Under the pieces are notes generated by a model. That model saw only the letters and a program-made list of their open reading frames with translations. It did no database searches and was not told the DNA's origin. Shown piece after piece: positions 8,426 to 19,065 of a DNA stretch of 53,932 bases. The DNA comes from Bacteroidota bacterium (lineage in GTDB: Bacteria > Bacteroidota > Bacteroidia > Bacteroidales > Prolixibacteraceae). The stretch lies in the NCBI GenBank assembly GCA_024278975.1, contig JAJRSD010000069.1, positions 1 through 53,932 of the forward strand, written 5' to 3'. Each line of letters begins with the position of its first letter. Position 1 is the stretch's first letter. Position numbers and translations under genes: made by a program.

Positions 8426-9541
8426 CTACTTTCTCGAAATCTTTACAACTTTAGTTGGTGCCCGCTGGATATTTCGAATATGAACGCGGTGCTCAACATC
8501 TTTTGCAATCTTGGCAAACGATTTGCCCGATACAGATTCAGTATCAACAGCAACCGGCATTCCTTCGTCGCCACCCTCGCGAATACTTTGAACAATTGGA
8601 ATTTGCCCCAGAAGTGGCAGCCCTAATTTATCAGCAAGTTTAATACCCCCGTCTTTCCCGAAAATGTAATATTTATTATCGGGCAGTTCTTCGGGTGTAA
8701 ACCATGCCATATTTTCTATTAATCCTAAAACCGGAACGTCAATAGATTTACTTTGGAACATACTCGTTCCGCGAATAACATCGGCAAGAGCAACATCTTG
8801 CGGAGTAGTTACAATTACCGCCCCTGTTACCGGAACCGACTGAACCAGTGTTAAATGAATGTCGCTGGTACCTGGAGGCAAGTCGATAAGCAGATAATCT
8901 AAATCTCCCCAGTTTCCTTCCGAAATTAGTTGTTTAAGTGCATTTGTTGCCACGGGTCCACGCCAAATCATGGCACTTTCGGTATCTACAAAAAAGCCAA
9001 CCGAAAGGAATTTAACCCCATATTTTTCAAGCGGGTTTATCATTTCTCTCCCGTCGATTTTTATTCCTGCCGGACGTTCACCTTCTGTTCCAAACATTTT
9101 TGGAATTGAGGGACCAAAAATGTCGGCATCTAACAAACCCACTTTTTTACCTGCATTTGCCAAAGCCACAGCTAAATTAACAGCAACTGTAGATTTACCT
9201 ACACCTCCTTTCCCCGATGCCACGGCAATAATATTTTTTACGTTTGGTAAAACAGGGCGTTCCATATCGTGAATAAATTTTACCGAAATGTTGTCCTCAA
9301 TTTCAACGTGGTCGCCAATATATTTTTTAATTGCCTGCTCGCATTCTAAAACCAACGCTTCAATATTTGGGTCGTCGCTACGTTGAAAAACCAGAGAGAA
9401 ACTTACTCGCTGCCCGGCAATACGGATTTCCTGTGGCATTTCGAGTTTTACAATATCTTCTTTACTTCCCGGAAATATTACGGTGCGCAGTGCGTCGGTA
9501 ACATTTTTTGGTACTATTAAACCTTTTGGTATCGCTGACAT
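8426..9541 (-). CDS. mrp: Mrp/ApbC family P-loop ATPase (Fe-S cluster carrier family)
   Basis: 371 residues. Residues 10-90 are a DUF59/MIP18-like domain. The P-loop domain starts at 100 with the deviant Walker A SGKGGVGKST (109-118) and has DADIFGPSIPKMFG and DLPPGTSDIHL. This family carries Fe-S clusters to target proteins. The CxxC that normally follows ENM[AS] is absent: residues 276-295 read ENMAWFTPEELPDNKYYIFG, and C67 is the only cysteine. It may bind its cluster differently or act in another way. A -7 box TATTTTTG lies at 9604-9597. Confidence 0.9.
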   Translation of the reverse strand: MSAIPKGLIVPKNVTDALRTVIFPGSKEDIVKLEMPQEIRIAGQRVSFSLVFQRSDDPNIEALVLECEQAIKKYIGDHVEIEDNISVKFIHDMERPVLPNVKNIIAVASGKGGVGKSTVAVNLAVALANAGKKVGLLDADIFGPSIPKMFGTEGERPAGIKIDGREMINPLEKYGVKFLSVGFFVDTESAMIWRGPVATNALKQLISEGNWGDLDYLLIDLPPGTSDIHLTLVQSVPVTGAVIVTTPQDVALADVIRGTSMFQSKSIDVPVLGLIENMAWFTPEELPDNKYYIFGKDGGIKLADKLGLPLLGQIPIVQSIREGGDEGMPVAVDTESVSGKSFAKIAKDVEHRVHIRNIQRAPTKVVKISRK

Positions 9542-9596
9542 TTTATAATTTATTAGTTATTATTTTTTATTGATAATTATTTTCTGCAAAAATAAT

Positions 9597-9604
9597 ATAT
9601 ACTT
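9597..9604 (-). promoter_or_regulatory. Putative -7 box of mrp
   Basis: TATTTTTG on the minus strand, about 55 bp upstream of the mrp start codon, in the 160-bp gap after the ATL gene. This suggests mrp can be transcribed apart from trmB and the ATL gene. Confidence 0.45.
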
Positions 9605-9701
9605 TTTAATAAAATACTTTTTTGTATTAATTGTTTGTGTTTGAAAAAAGAAATAAACAAATGATTGAATAATAATTGTGCTCCAGACAGATTTTACTGT
9701 T

Positions 9702-10028
9702 TTAGCCCAACTCTTCCCCCGGATCCCAAAACTTCTTCTTAAAATCAAGAATCTGGTCGCCATCTAATTTTATCCCTTCGTTTTCCAGAAGTTCATTCAT
9801 TGCATTTGGGTTATCGAAATGGTGTTTGCCGGTTAGCAGTCCGTTACGGTTAACCACGCGGTGTGCCGGTACAAATTCCGGGTGAGAGCTGCATGCATTC
9901 ATTGCCCAGCCTACCATTCGTGCCGATCCGGTTGTACCAAGATATTTTGCAATTGCACCATACGAAGTTACCCGCCCCGGTGGAATTTGTTTTGCAACTT
10001 CGTAAACTTTGTTGAAAAAATCGGACAT
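9702..10028 (-). CDS. Alkyltransferase-like (ATL) protein
   Basis: 108 residues matching the DNA-binding domain of O6-alkylguanine-DNA alkyltransferases: VTSYGAIAKYLG, the RMVGWAMNAC arginine-finger region, and the active-site block. The alkyl-accepting Cys of PCHRV is replaced by Ala (PAHRVVNRNG), so it cannot repair DNA by methyl transfer. ATL proteins bind alkylated guanine and hand it to nucleotide excision repair. It is 73 bp downstream of trmB on the same strand, separated by TAGTAGTGAG-type repeats. Confidence 0.88.
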   Translation of the reverse strand: MSDFFNKVYEVAKQIPPGRVTSYGAIAKYLGTTGSARMVGWAMNACSSHPEFVPAHRVVNRNGLLTGKHHFDNPNAMNELLENEGIKLDGDQILDFKKKFWDPGEELG

Positions 10029-10037
10029 GGTTTTTAT

Positions 10038-10111
10038 TAGTAGTGAGTAATTAGTAGTGAGTAGTGAGATAAGAAAGTTTGTTTTTTCCTGTTACTACTT
10101 ACTAACTACTT
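10038..10111. repeat. TAGTAGTGAG-type cryptic repeats between trmB and the ATL gene
   Basis: TAGTAGTGAG-like words recur three times at 10038-10069. TTACTACTTACTAACTACTT (10092-10111) reads as the opposite-strand version and runs into the end of trmB. TAGTAGTGAG recurs at 51061, also just upstream of a start codon. Confidence 0.65.
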
Positions 10112-10845
10112 CCCCCGGCACTTCTCCCAAAACTTCGGTATTCGTCTTTTTCAATATCAATTTCGGGTTCAATAAAATCTTTATCGGCAAGTTTAAACGA
10201 AATATATTTAATTGTAATTCCGCGGCTTAACCACTGTTTTTCGTAATAAGTTTTAACCTGAAGTATTTCTGTCAGAATTTCCGATTCATATAAATTATCG
10301 GTTTCGACAATAACCTCAAGTTTATTTAAATGTACCAACGCGCGTGTATATGTATATTGAAAATTACTGTCGGTTTTCAGGTGTACTATTCCGTCTTTTT
10401 TTAGGAACAGTTTGTACTTATTTAAAAATACGGTTGAAGTTAATCGCTTTCGGGTCTTCTTCATTTGAGGGTCGGGGAAAGTTAGCCATATTTCAGCAAT
10501 CTCCTCATCGCCAAAAAACTGAGTAATTATTTCGATATTGGTACGTAAAAAGCCAACATTTTTCAACCCTTTATCGAGCGAATCTTTTGCCCCGTTAAAC
10601 AGGCGAGAACCTTTTATATCGATTCCAATAAAATTGAGATTGGGGTTTCGTTCTGCCAGAGCCACGGTATATTCTCCTTTGCCACAACCAAGTTCGAGAA
10701 TAATAGGATTTTCGTTCTTAAAAAACTCTTTCGCCCAATTTCCTTTCAGATAAAAATTCTCTTTTTCTATTTTATTGTATGGAGCCTGAACAACATGTTC
10801 GAAAGTCTCCATCTCGCTAAATTTCTCTAATTTATTTTTACTCAC
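10102..10845 (-). CDS. trmB: tRNA (guanine-N7-)-methyltransferase TrmB
   Basis: 247 residues. The SAM-binding motif ILELGCGKGEYTVALAERNP and the TrmB-specific WLTFPDPQMKKTRKRL (catalytic Asp within FPDP) are present. It makes m7G46 in the tRNA variable loop. The N-terminal 25 residues are a Lys/Glu-rich extension. It follows gldH by 17 bp and is probably in the same transcript as psp1 and gldH. Confidence 0.95.
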   Translation of the reverse strand: MSKNKLEKFSEMETFEHVVQAPYNKIEKENFYLKGNWAKEFFKNENPIILELGCGKGEYTVALAERNPNLNFIGIDIKGSRLFNGAKDSLDKGLKNVGFLRTNIEIITQFFGDEEIAEIWLTFPDPQMKKTRKRLTSTVFLNKYKLFLKKDGIVHLKTDSNFQYTYTRALVHLNKLEVIVETDNLYESEILTEILQVKTYYEKQWLSRGITIKYISFKLADKDFIEPEIDIEKDEYRSFGRSAGGSS

Positions 10846-10862
10846 TGTTTCTAAAAATTATT

Positions 10863-11336
10863 TTAGTCCATTTTCTCTACCCGAAAACCAATATCGGTAA
10901 TTCCTTCCAGCAGTTCATCGCGCATTCCGTGTTGTATATTAATATTGTATTCTCCTGAAACCGGGAAATATACACTTCCTTTGTACTTAATTTGCCGGGT
11001 TTTAATTCCACCAAAACCTTCGCCCAGCCATTTCCCCGTCGGGTCGGCAAGTAATATCTCCAATGTATCGGTAGTCCCAATTTTGCCGGGTTGGTTTATT
11101 TCAATAAACAGCCACAGATTACTGTATTTGTATTCAACATCGTTTCTTACATTTATATATAAGTTATGATTTTGGAGTGTGTCGGTAATCGGAATAGAAA
11201 ACACTACCAACGAATCTTTATGCCATCCGCTTTCCTGAATTGGTTGATACTTTTCGAAAACCAGATTTCTGTCGCAAGCTGAAAAAATAGTCAGTATAAA
11301 AACAGAAAATAAAATTTGAAATCTAATCTTGTTCAT
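10863..11336 (-). CDS. gldH: GldH gliding motility lipoprotein
   Basis: 157 residues with lipoprotein signal MNKIRFQILFSVFILTIFSA before C20. The mature part fits GldH: CDRNLVFEKYQPI, WHKDSLVVFSIPI and a C-terminal beta-rich domain. GldH is a periplasmic-facing lipoprotein needed for gliding and chitin use in Flavobacterium and is part of the T9SS/gliding set. Its start overlaps the psp1 stop by four bases (ATGA), which implies translational coupling. No other gld genes are adjacent. Confidence 0.9.
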   Translation of the reverse strand: MNKIRFQILFSVFILTIFSACDRNLVFEKYQPIQESGWHKDSLVVFSIPITDTLQNHNLYINVRNDVEYKYSNLWLFIEINQPGKIGTTDTLEILLADPTGKWLGEGFGGIKTRQIKYKGSVYFPVSGEYNINIQHGMRDELLEGITDIGFRVEKMD

Positions 11337-12463
11337 CGTTGATTTTGATTACGATTAGGACGGCGTTTATGATACCGTTTTTTATTACGCGATTGTTTTT
11401 TTGGGCGGTCGAAACGGTGCAGATCGTCTTGTCCGACAACATTTTTAAAAGTCTCTTTCTCTTCTGTTATTGCATTTACATCAACACGTAAAATTCTCTC
11501 CGGCTTTTTACCTCTTTTATTTAAACGCTGGATCTCTTTTACTCTTTGCACCGGAACTGTAACCTGAGCCGACGGTGTATTTCCCTGCAACATGTACGAA
11601 TAGGTGCCACTTAAAATATCGGCTTTTATAAAATAGTAAAGTCCGTTTTCTGTTTCCAATGGAATATTATTCGACGGGAAATCTCTCTGAGCATCCATGT
11701 ATGTTGCCAGTTCGAAGTTAAGGCAACATTTTAGTTTACCACACTGCCCCGCAAGTTTTTGTGGATTTAACGAAATCTCCTGATATCGTGCCGAATTTGT
11801 TGTTACCGATACAAATTTATGCATCCATGTTGAACAGCAAATCTCTCTGCCGCATGGACCAATTCCGCCAATTCGTCCAGCTTCCTGGCGGGCACCAATT
11901 TGTTTCATCTCCACACGGATACGGAAATTTTCGGCCAATACTTTTATCAGTTCGCGAAAATCTACACGTTCGTCGGCTATGTAATAAAATATTGCTTTTG
12001 TACGGTCGCCCTGATATTCCACATCGCCAATTTTCATGTTCAGGCGTAAGTCGGCAGTAATTTGACGCGAGCGAATCATGGTTTCGTGTTCAAGCGAAAT
12101 TGCCTCTTTCCATTTATCGATGTCAACCTGTTTTGCCTTTCGATATACTTTTCTGAACTCGCCATTTATAAGTGTAACTTTGTGCTTTTGCATTTGCCGT
12201 TCCACAAGTTCGCCCATTAACGAAATTACGCCAATATCGTGTCCCGGGCTGCTCTCGACAGCAACTAAATCGCCAACTTTTAATTTTAGGTTATTTACAT
12301 TCCGGTAGTAATCTTTGCGCGTATTTTTAAACCGAATCTCAACAACATTATCTAATCGTGTTGCCGATTTTATATCTTTTAACCAATCGGTAACCTGAAG
12401 TTTTGCACAACACGCCGATTTGGAATTACAAACACCTCTTTCTATGGTTTCAACATCTTGCAT
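11333..12463 (-). CDS. PSP1/RicT-family regulatory protein
   Basis: 376 residues from MQDVETIERG. The PSP1 C-terminal domain is clear (GDLVAVESSPGHDIG, RIGGIGPCGREICCS, QCGKLKCCLNFE), with paired cysteines that in RicT/YaaT family proteins help bind Fe-S clusters. The C-terminal 50 residues are very basic. An ATG at 12481 exists, but a -7 box covers 12486-12479, so transcription should begin inside that longer frame and I chose 12463. In B. subtilis RicT acts in RNA maturation. The role in Bacteroidota is unproven, though the pairing with gldH is notable. Confidence 0.85.
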   Translation of the reverse strand: MQDVETIERGVCNSKSACCAKLQVTDWLKDIKSATRLDNVVEIRFKNTRKDYYRNVNNLKLKVGDLVAVESSPGHDIGVISLMGELVERQMQKHKVTLINGEFRKVYRKAKQVDIDKWKEAISLEHETMIRSRQITADLRLNMKIGDVEYQGDRTKAIFYYIADERVDFRELIKVLAENFRIRVEMKQIGARQEAGRIGGIGPCGREICCSTWMHKFVSVTTNSARYQEISLNPQKLAGQCGKLKCCLNFELATYMDAQRDFPSNNIPLETENGLYYFIKADILSGTYSYMLQGNTPSAQVTVPVQRVKEIQRLNKRGKKPERILRVDVNAITEEKETFKNVVGQDDLHRFDRPKKQSRNKKRYHKRRPNRNQNQR

Positions 12464-12478
12464 ATTACTATTTTGGCA

Positions 12479-12486
12479 CAAATATA
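12479..12486 (-). promoter_or_regulatory. -7 box of the psp1-gldH-trmB transcript
   Basis: TATATTTG is an exact TAnnTTTG match. TTTA lies 20 bases upstream at the -33 position (minus strand, 12510 to 12507). Expected transcription start is about 12474, 11 bases before the ATG at 12463. Confidence 0.6.
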
Positions 12487-12644
12487 TTTTATGGCGTTGA
12501 AGCTAATAAAAATTATTTTTTGTTGCACAAAAATAGTGATTTATATTAAATGAGTGAATGTTAATTCTCTCTGTACCCAATTTTACAGCGTTTTATTATC
12601 CGATAAATTGTCTTATTTTCGTGCGATTATAAAGAATTGATTTT

Positions 12645-15050
12645 ATGTGGTTTAAGGTTTCCGGGCTTATCCTTCGGAATAAAATATTATTACTCAGCAT
12701 TTTAGCTGTCATTACAATATTTTTTGGGTGGCATGCAAAGAGGGTCGAAATGTCGTATTCGTATGCGTCGATGCTCCCCAAAAAAGATCAGGCATTTAAA
12801 GATTATCAGAAATTTGTTGAAGTTTTTGGGGAGGAAGGAAATATAATTATTGTTGGTACTCACGACACAAGTTTTTTCCAGTTAGAAAAGTTTCAGAAAT
12901 GGCGTGAGCTGTGTAATAATTTATCAGAAATTGAGGGTGTCGAAAATTTACTGTCGGCATCGAATACATACAACCTTCGTAAAAACTCAAAAAAGAAACA
13001 GTTTGAGATAGAAAATATTTTTCCCGATACCATTGCAACACAGGAAGAACTTGATGTCTATACTAAAAAATTTAAAAGTTTACCTTTCTATAAAGGATTG
13101 GTTTACAATAGTAAAACCGATGCTTATTTACTGGCGATTACCGTAAATAAAGACAAGATGAAAACCAAGGAGCGCGAGCAGATGGTTTTATCTATTCAAC
13201 AACTTTGCCAGCAGTTCGAAAAGGAGGAGAATGTAAAGCTACACTACTCCGGGCTTCCGTATATTCGTGTGGTAAATGCCATTAAAATCAGGTCCGAATT
13301 GTATCTGTTTAGTGCGCTGGCACTGCTTGTTTGTATAATCGTTCTTTTTATATTTTTCCGTTCGTTTAAAGCAGTATTTTTCCCGGTGTTGATTGTACTT
13401 ATCGGTGTAGTTTGGTCGTTGGGAATGTTACATCTGTTTGGATATAAAGTTACAATTCTATCGGGAATGATTCCACCTCTACTTATTGTAATAGGGATTC
13501 CCAACAGTATTTATATGCTGAATAAGTTTCATCATGAATATGTTAGTCATGGAAATAAAATAAAAGCACTGCAACGTGTAATAATTAAAATTGGGAATGC
13601 CACGTTTTTAACCAATTTAACCACTGCCTCCGGCTTCGCAACTTTTATAATTGTAAAAAGCGATATATTAAAAGAGTTTGGTATTGTTGCATCGTTGAAT
13701 ATTTTGGGGCTTTTTGTGCTATCATTATTGTTAATTCCAATAATCTTCAGCTTTGTAGAGCCGCCCTCGCCACGACATGTTAAGCATTTAGAGAGTAAGT
13801 TTATTGCGAACATTATAGAGCGGTTAATTAAAATTACCCAACATTACCGAAAGGTTGTTTATGTTGTAACAGTAATTGTTCTTGGTGTGGGAATTTATGG
13901 AATTACGTTAATGAGAAGTTCAGGTCGTATTCTTGATGATATTCCTAAAATTGACCCCGTTTATGTTGATCTAAAATTCTTCGAAAGAAATTTTAATGGA
14001 TTAATGCCTCTCGAAGTAATGATCGACACTAAAAAACCGGGTGGTGTAATGCAACTATCTACTTTCAAAAAAATAGATCAGTTGGAAAAAAGATTGGCTA
14101 ATTATAGCGAACTTTCGCCTCCAATGTCATTATTAAACTTGTTGAAATTTTCGAAACAAGCCTTTTATAACGGATACGAAAAATATTATAGTTTACCCAA
14201 TAATCGAGAGAAAAATTTCATTTTACAATACGCTTCAACCGGTGAAAGAAATGCAGAATTTCTACACTCTTTTTTAGATAGTACCCGGCAAACTACTCGT
14301 ATAAGTATCCGTGTAAAAGATGTTGGAACCAAACGAATGGAGGAGTTGTACACCGATTTCATTGCTGATATAGACACTGTTTTTAATCCAGACAAGTTTG
14401 ATGTTACAGTAACCGGTTCCAGTATTACAATATTTAAAGGAACTCAGTATTTGCTAAAGAATCTGATTACAAGCCTGGCACTGGCAATTTTCCTTATTTC
14501 TGTATTTATGGCAGTCATGTTTTCGTCGTGGAGGATGGTAATTATGTCGCTTACTCCCAATGTGATTCCGCTTATTTTTACAGCAGCAATTATGGGTTTT
14601 GCTGATATTCCCATAAAAGCATCAACCATTTTAATCTTTAGTATTGCGTTCGGTATTTCGGTTGACAATACTATTCATTTTCTCGCCAAATACAGACAGG
14701 AACTAAAAGCCACAAATTGGGATATAAAAAAATCGGTGATTTTGGCTTTAAGAGAGACCGGTGTTAGTATGTTATATACTTCGGTAGTACTGTTTTTTGG
14801 ATTTGGAATATTTTCTATTTCGAGTTTTGGCGGAACACAGGCTATGGGAATTTTGGTGTCGCTAACTTTACTGGTAGCAGTTACATCGAACCTTATTTTG
14901 TTACCTTCGTTGCTGTTCGGTCTCGACAGGTTAACAACTACCAAAGCATTTAAAGAACCACTTCTGAATATTTACGATGAGGAAGAGGATATTGAACTTG
15001 AAGATTTGGAAATATCGTATTCTAAAGATAAACCGAAAACTGCTGATTGA
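12645..15050 (+). CDS. MMPL/RND-family exporter
   Basis: 801 residues with the RND layout: a TM near 15-30, a large periplasmic loop (35-215), five or six TMs (220-370), a second TM and loop (400-600) and a final TM bundle (605-755). The second bundle has the sterol-sensing-like segment IAFGISVDNTIHFLAKYR, whose D and H are typical of MMPL proteins. The C-terminus is acidic. MMPL proteins export lipids or hydrophobic compounds using the proton gradient. The substrate is unknown. A polyprenyl synthase gene follows by 49 bp. Confidence 0.85.
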   Translation: MWFKVSGLILRNKILLLSILAVITIFFGWHAKRVEMSYSYASMLPKKDQAFKDYQKFVEVFGEEGNIIIVGTHDTSFFQLEKFQKWRELCNNLSEIEGVENLLSASNTYNLRKNSKKKQFEIENIFPDTIATQEELDVYTKKFKSLPFYKGLVYNSKTDAYLLAITVNKDKMKTKEREQMVLSIQQLCQQFEKEENVKLHYSGLPYIRVVNAIKIRSELYLFSALALLVCIIVLFIFFRSFKAVFFPVLIVLIGVVWSLGMLHLFGYKVTILSGMIPPLLIVIGIPNSIYMLNKFHHEYVSHGNKIKALQRVIIKIGNATFLTNLTTASGFATFIIVKSDILKEFGIVASLNILGLFVLSLLLIPIIFSFVEPPSPRHVKHLESKFIANIIERLIKITQHYRKVVYVVTVIVLGVGIYGITLMRSSGRILDDIPKIDPVYVDLKFFERNFNGLMPLEVMIDTKKPGGVMQLSTFKKIDQLEKRLANYSELSPPMSLLNLLKFSKQAFYNGYEKYYSLPNNREKNFILQYASTGERNAEFLHSFLDSTRQTTRISIRVKDVGTKRMEELYTDFIADIDTVFNPDKFDVTVTGSSITIFKGTQYLLKNLITSLALAIFLISVFMAVMFSSWRMVIMSLTPNVIPLIFTAAIMGFADIPIKASTILIFSIAFGISVDNTIHFLAKYRQELKATNWDIKKSVILALRETGVSMLYTSVVLFFGFGIFSISSFGGTQAMGILVSLTLLVAVTSNLILLPSLLFGLDRLTTTKAFKEPLLNIYDEEEDIELEDLEISYSKDKPKTAD

Positions 15051-15099
15051 GGTTATCTAATTTCATCTTCAAGAAAACTGTAAAATTGAAATAAAAGTG

Positions 15100-16083
15100 A
15101 TGTATTCAGTTAAAGAGCTTCAAGAAATTATTATTGCCGAAATTGAAAACCGGTCGGGGAAATTAAAGAAACTGGAGCCCTCAAATTTATATTCACCTGT
15201 AAATTATTCGCTCGAAATTGGTGGTAAAAGATTACGACCTGTACTTTTACTTTTAAGCTACAATCTCTTTTCCGACGATGTAAAAGCTGCTCTTCCGGCT
15301 GCCGTTGCAATCGAGGTTTTTCATAATTTCACATTGCTGCACGATGATATTATGGATAAAGCCGAAGTGCGAAGAAATCAGCCAACTGTTCATAAAAAGT
15401 TTGATGAAAACAGTGCAATTCTTTCGGGTGATGCCATGGCATTTTTAGCGTACAAAAATTTACTCGAATGTAAATCTGAAGGTCTGATTAATGTAATAAA
15501 ACTATTTTCAGATACCGCCATCGAAGTTTGCGAAGGGCAGCAATTCGATATGGATTTTGAAACCCGGTTGGATGTTTCGGAAACGGAGTATCTTGAAATG
15601 ATCAGGCTGAAAACAGCGGTGTTATTGGCATGTAGTTTAAAGGTGGGTGCGCTGCTTGCAAATGCTGATAATAAAATTACAAATCAGCTTTATGAATTCG
15701 GGATAAATCTTGGTTTGGCATTTCAGTTGCAAGACGATCTGCTGGATTCGTTTGGAGACCAAAATACATTTGGTAAAAAAATTGGCGGCGATATTCTATT
15801 CAATAAAAAAACTTTCCTGCTAATTAAAGCGCTCGAAAATTGTTTGCCTGCAGAAAAAACAGAACTATTAAGTTGGATAAACAGAAAAGATTTTGTTGCT
15901 GAAAAGAAAATAAAAGCAGTGCTCGATATTTACAATCGGTTAAATATAAAAGAGTTAACGCAAATGAAAATTGAATATTACTTTCAAAAGTCAACTGCTA
16001 TTTTGCAAAATATTTCGGTTGGTAAAAACAAAACAGAAGCACTTGCAGAATTAAGCAATCAGGTATTAAAGCGAAACCATTAA
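15100..16083 (+). CDS. Trans-isoprenyl diphosphate synthase (polyprenyl synthetase)
   Basis: 327 residues from ATG at 15100 (a GTG one codon earlier is possible). First Asp-rich motif HDDIMDKAEVRRNQPT, second motif QLQDDLLDSFGD, and GGKRLRPVLLLL are all intact. It condenses IPP with an allylic diphosphate. Chain length, hence farnesyl/geranylgeranyl versus quinone side chain, cannot be fixed with confidence. It follows the MMPL exporter at 49 bp and precedes atpD by 113 bp. Confidence 0.92.
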   Translation: MYSVKELQEIIIAEIENRSGKLKKLEPSNLYSPVNYSLEIGGKRLRPVLLLLSYNLFSDDVKAALPAAVAIEVFHNFTLLHDDIMDKAEVRRNQPTVHKKFDENSAILSGDAMAFLAYKNLLECKSEGLINVIKLFSDTAIEVCEGQQFDMDFETRLDVSETEYLEMIRLKTAVLLACSLKVGALLANADNKITNQLYEFGINLGLAFQLQDDLLDSFGDQNTFGKKIGGDILFNKKTFLLIKALENCLPAEKTELLSWINRKDFVAEKKIKAVLDIYNRLNIKELTQMKIEYYFQKSTAILQNISVGKNKTEALAELSNQVLKRNH

Positions 16084-16196
16084 GAAATTAAGATATGTTT
16101 CAAAAAATATTTAATTTCATTGGCAAAATGCAAAACAATGCTAAATTTGTTGAGTGTAAAAATATCGATATCAAATCATTTAAAATCTAAATATAA

Positions 16197-17702
<1,506 letters not shown>

Positions 17703-17718
17703 TTCCGAAAAGTAAATC

Positions 17719-17961
17719 ATGTATTTAGAGATAGTTACACCCGATAAAAAAGTGTTTGAAGGGGAAGTGAAATTAATTCAACTTCCCGGGAGTAAAGGTG
17801 GTTTTGAGATTTTATCAAACCATGCTCCTATTATTTCTACTCTCGACAAAGGGACTATTAAAGTTCAGGATAAAAACGACAAAGAACATCTGTTTGAAGT
17901 TAATGGCGGTGTAATTGAAAATAAGTCGAACAAAATAATTGTTCTGGTTGAATCAGTTTAA
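17719..17961 (+). CDS. atpC: F1 ATP synthase epsilon subunit, short form
   Basis: 80 residues covering only the N-terminal beta-sandwich (MYLEIVTPDKKVFEGEVKLI, LSNHAPIISTLDKGTI). The C-terminal helical hairpin that inhibits ATP hydrolysis in other bacteria is missing, as is usual in Bacteroidota. It starts 16 bp after atpD and is followed by a terminator, so atpDC forms a unit. Confidence 0.93.
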   Translation: MYLEIVTPDKKVFEGEVKLIQLPGSKGGFEILSNHAPIISTLDKGTIKVQDKNDKEHLFEVNGGVIENKSNKIIVLVESV

Positions 17962-17980
17962 AGTGAAAATATAATATTCA

Positions 17981-18015
17981 AAAATTCCCCGGAGGTTTAT
18001 GCTTTCGGGGATTTT
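17981..18015 (+). terminator. Terminator after atpDC
   Basis: AAAAT-T-CCCCG pairs with CGGGGATTTT across a 15-base loop, with T-rich sequence after. It lies 20 bp past the atpC stop and just before the GT9 start at 18025. Confidence 0.75.
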
Positions 18016-18024
18016 AGTTTAAAT

Positions 18025-19014
18025 ATGAAAGTAAAATTTCTTGTAATAAGGTTTAGTTCAATTGGCGATATTGTTTTAACATCGCCCGTAGTTCGTTGCT
18101 TAAAAGAGCAGGTCGAAAATGCTGAAATACATTTTATTACAAAACGGAAGTATGAACCTATTTTGTCTGCAAACCCAAATATCGAAAAGGTTCATGTTTT
18201 TGATGAGAATTTAATTGGTATGTTTCCTTCGTTAAAGGAGGAGAAATTCGATTATATAATCGACCTTCATCATAATTTCAGAAGTGGCAGGATTAAACGT
18301 AGAATTAAAGCTCCGTCTTTTTCGGTGAATAAATTGAATTGGCGGAAAATGCTGCTTATTCGGTTGAAAATTAACCGGCTTCCCAAAAAACATATTGTCG
18401 ATAGATATTTGGAAACTGTATCAACATTTGATGTGAAAAACGATGGGAGAGGACTCGACTATTTTATTCCTGAAAAAGAGGAGTTCAAAAAGGAAGAATT
18501 GCCAAAACCTTTTCAAAATGGATATTTGGCATTTGTGATTGCAGGAACTTATTTTACCAAGAAATTCCCGGTTGAAAAAGTTTCTGAAATTTGTCAGAAT
18601 ATTGATTTCCCGGTCATTTTACTTGGCGGTAAAAACGAGTTTGATGAAGGTGAAACAATTTTGTCGCAATCGAAAGGAAATGTGTTAAACTATGCCGGAA
18701 AAATAAGTTTAAATCAGTCGGCATCTTTAATCCGGAATGCAAATTTAGTTCTTTCGAACGACACCGGATTAATGCACATTGCAGCTGCCTTTAAAAAGAA
18801 GATACTTTCGTTTTGGGGGAATACAGTTCCCGATTTTGGGATGATTCCATATCAACCAAATCAAGTGTCTAAAATAGTTGAAATACCCGATTTAAAGTGT
18901 CGTCCATGCTCGAAACTAGGGCATAAAAAATGCCCCAAAAAGCATTTTAAATGTATGATCGACATTGATAACGGGCAAGTTATTGAATGGATAAATAAGA
19001 ACTTTTCATCGTAG
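18025..19014 (+). CDS. GT9-family glycosyltransferase (heptosyltransferase-like)
   Basis: 329 residues. N-terminal FLVIRFSSIGDIVLTSPVVR and C-terminal SNDTGLMHIAAAFKK are the hallmark GT9 motifs of ADP-heptose:LPS heptosyltransferases. The tail has a Cys cluster (CRPCSKLGHKKCPKKHFKC) common in Bacteroidota members. It likely adds a sugar to the LPS inner core on the cytoplasmic side. Its own promoter must lie in or just after the atpC terminator. Confidence 0.9.
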   Translation: MKVKFLVIRFSSIGDIVLTSPVVRCLKEQVENAEIHFITKRKYEPILSANPNIEKVHVFDENLIGMFPSLKEEKFDYIIDLHHNFRSGRIKRRIKAPSFSVNKLNWRKMLLIRLKINRLPKKHIVDRYLETVSTFDVKNDGRGLDYFIPEKEEFKKEELPKPFQNGYLAFVIAGTYFTKKFPVEKVSEICQNIDFPVILLGGKNEFDEGETILSQSKGNVLNYAGKISLNQSASLIRNANLVLSNDTGLMHIAAAFKKKILSFWGNTVPDFGMIPYQPNQVSKIVEIPDLKCRPCSKLGHKKCPKKHFKCMIDIDNGQVIEWINKNFSS

Positions 19015-19065
19015 TTTTGTAGTTAAAAATATCGACCAATGACAGGTTTTGTTTTACTATTTTGA

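Noticed and set aside
9560-9763. 67-codon frame between mrp and the ATL gene
   Set aside because: Overlaps the ATL end and runs through AT-rich spacer; low-complexity Lys/Ile-rich product.
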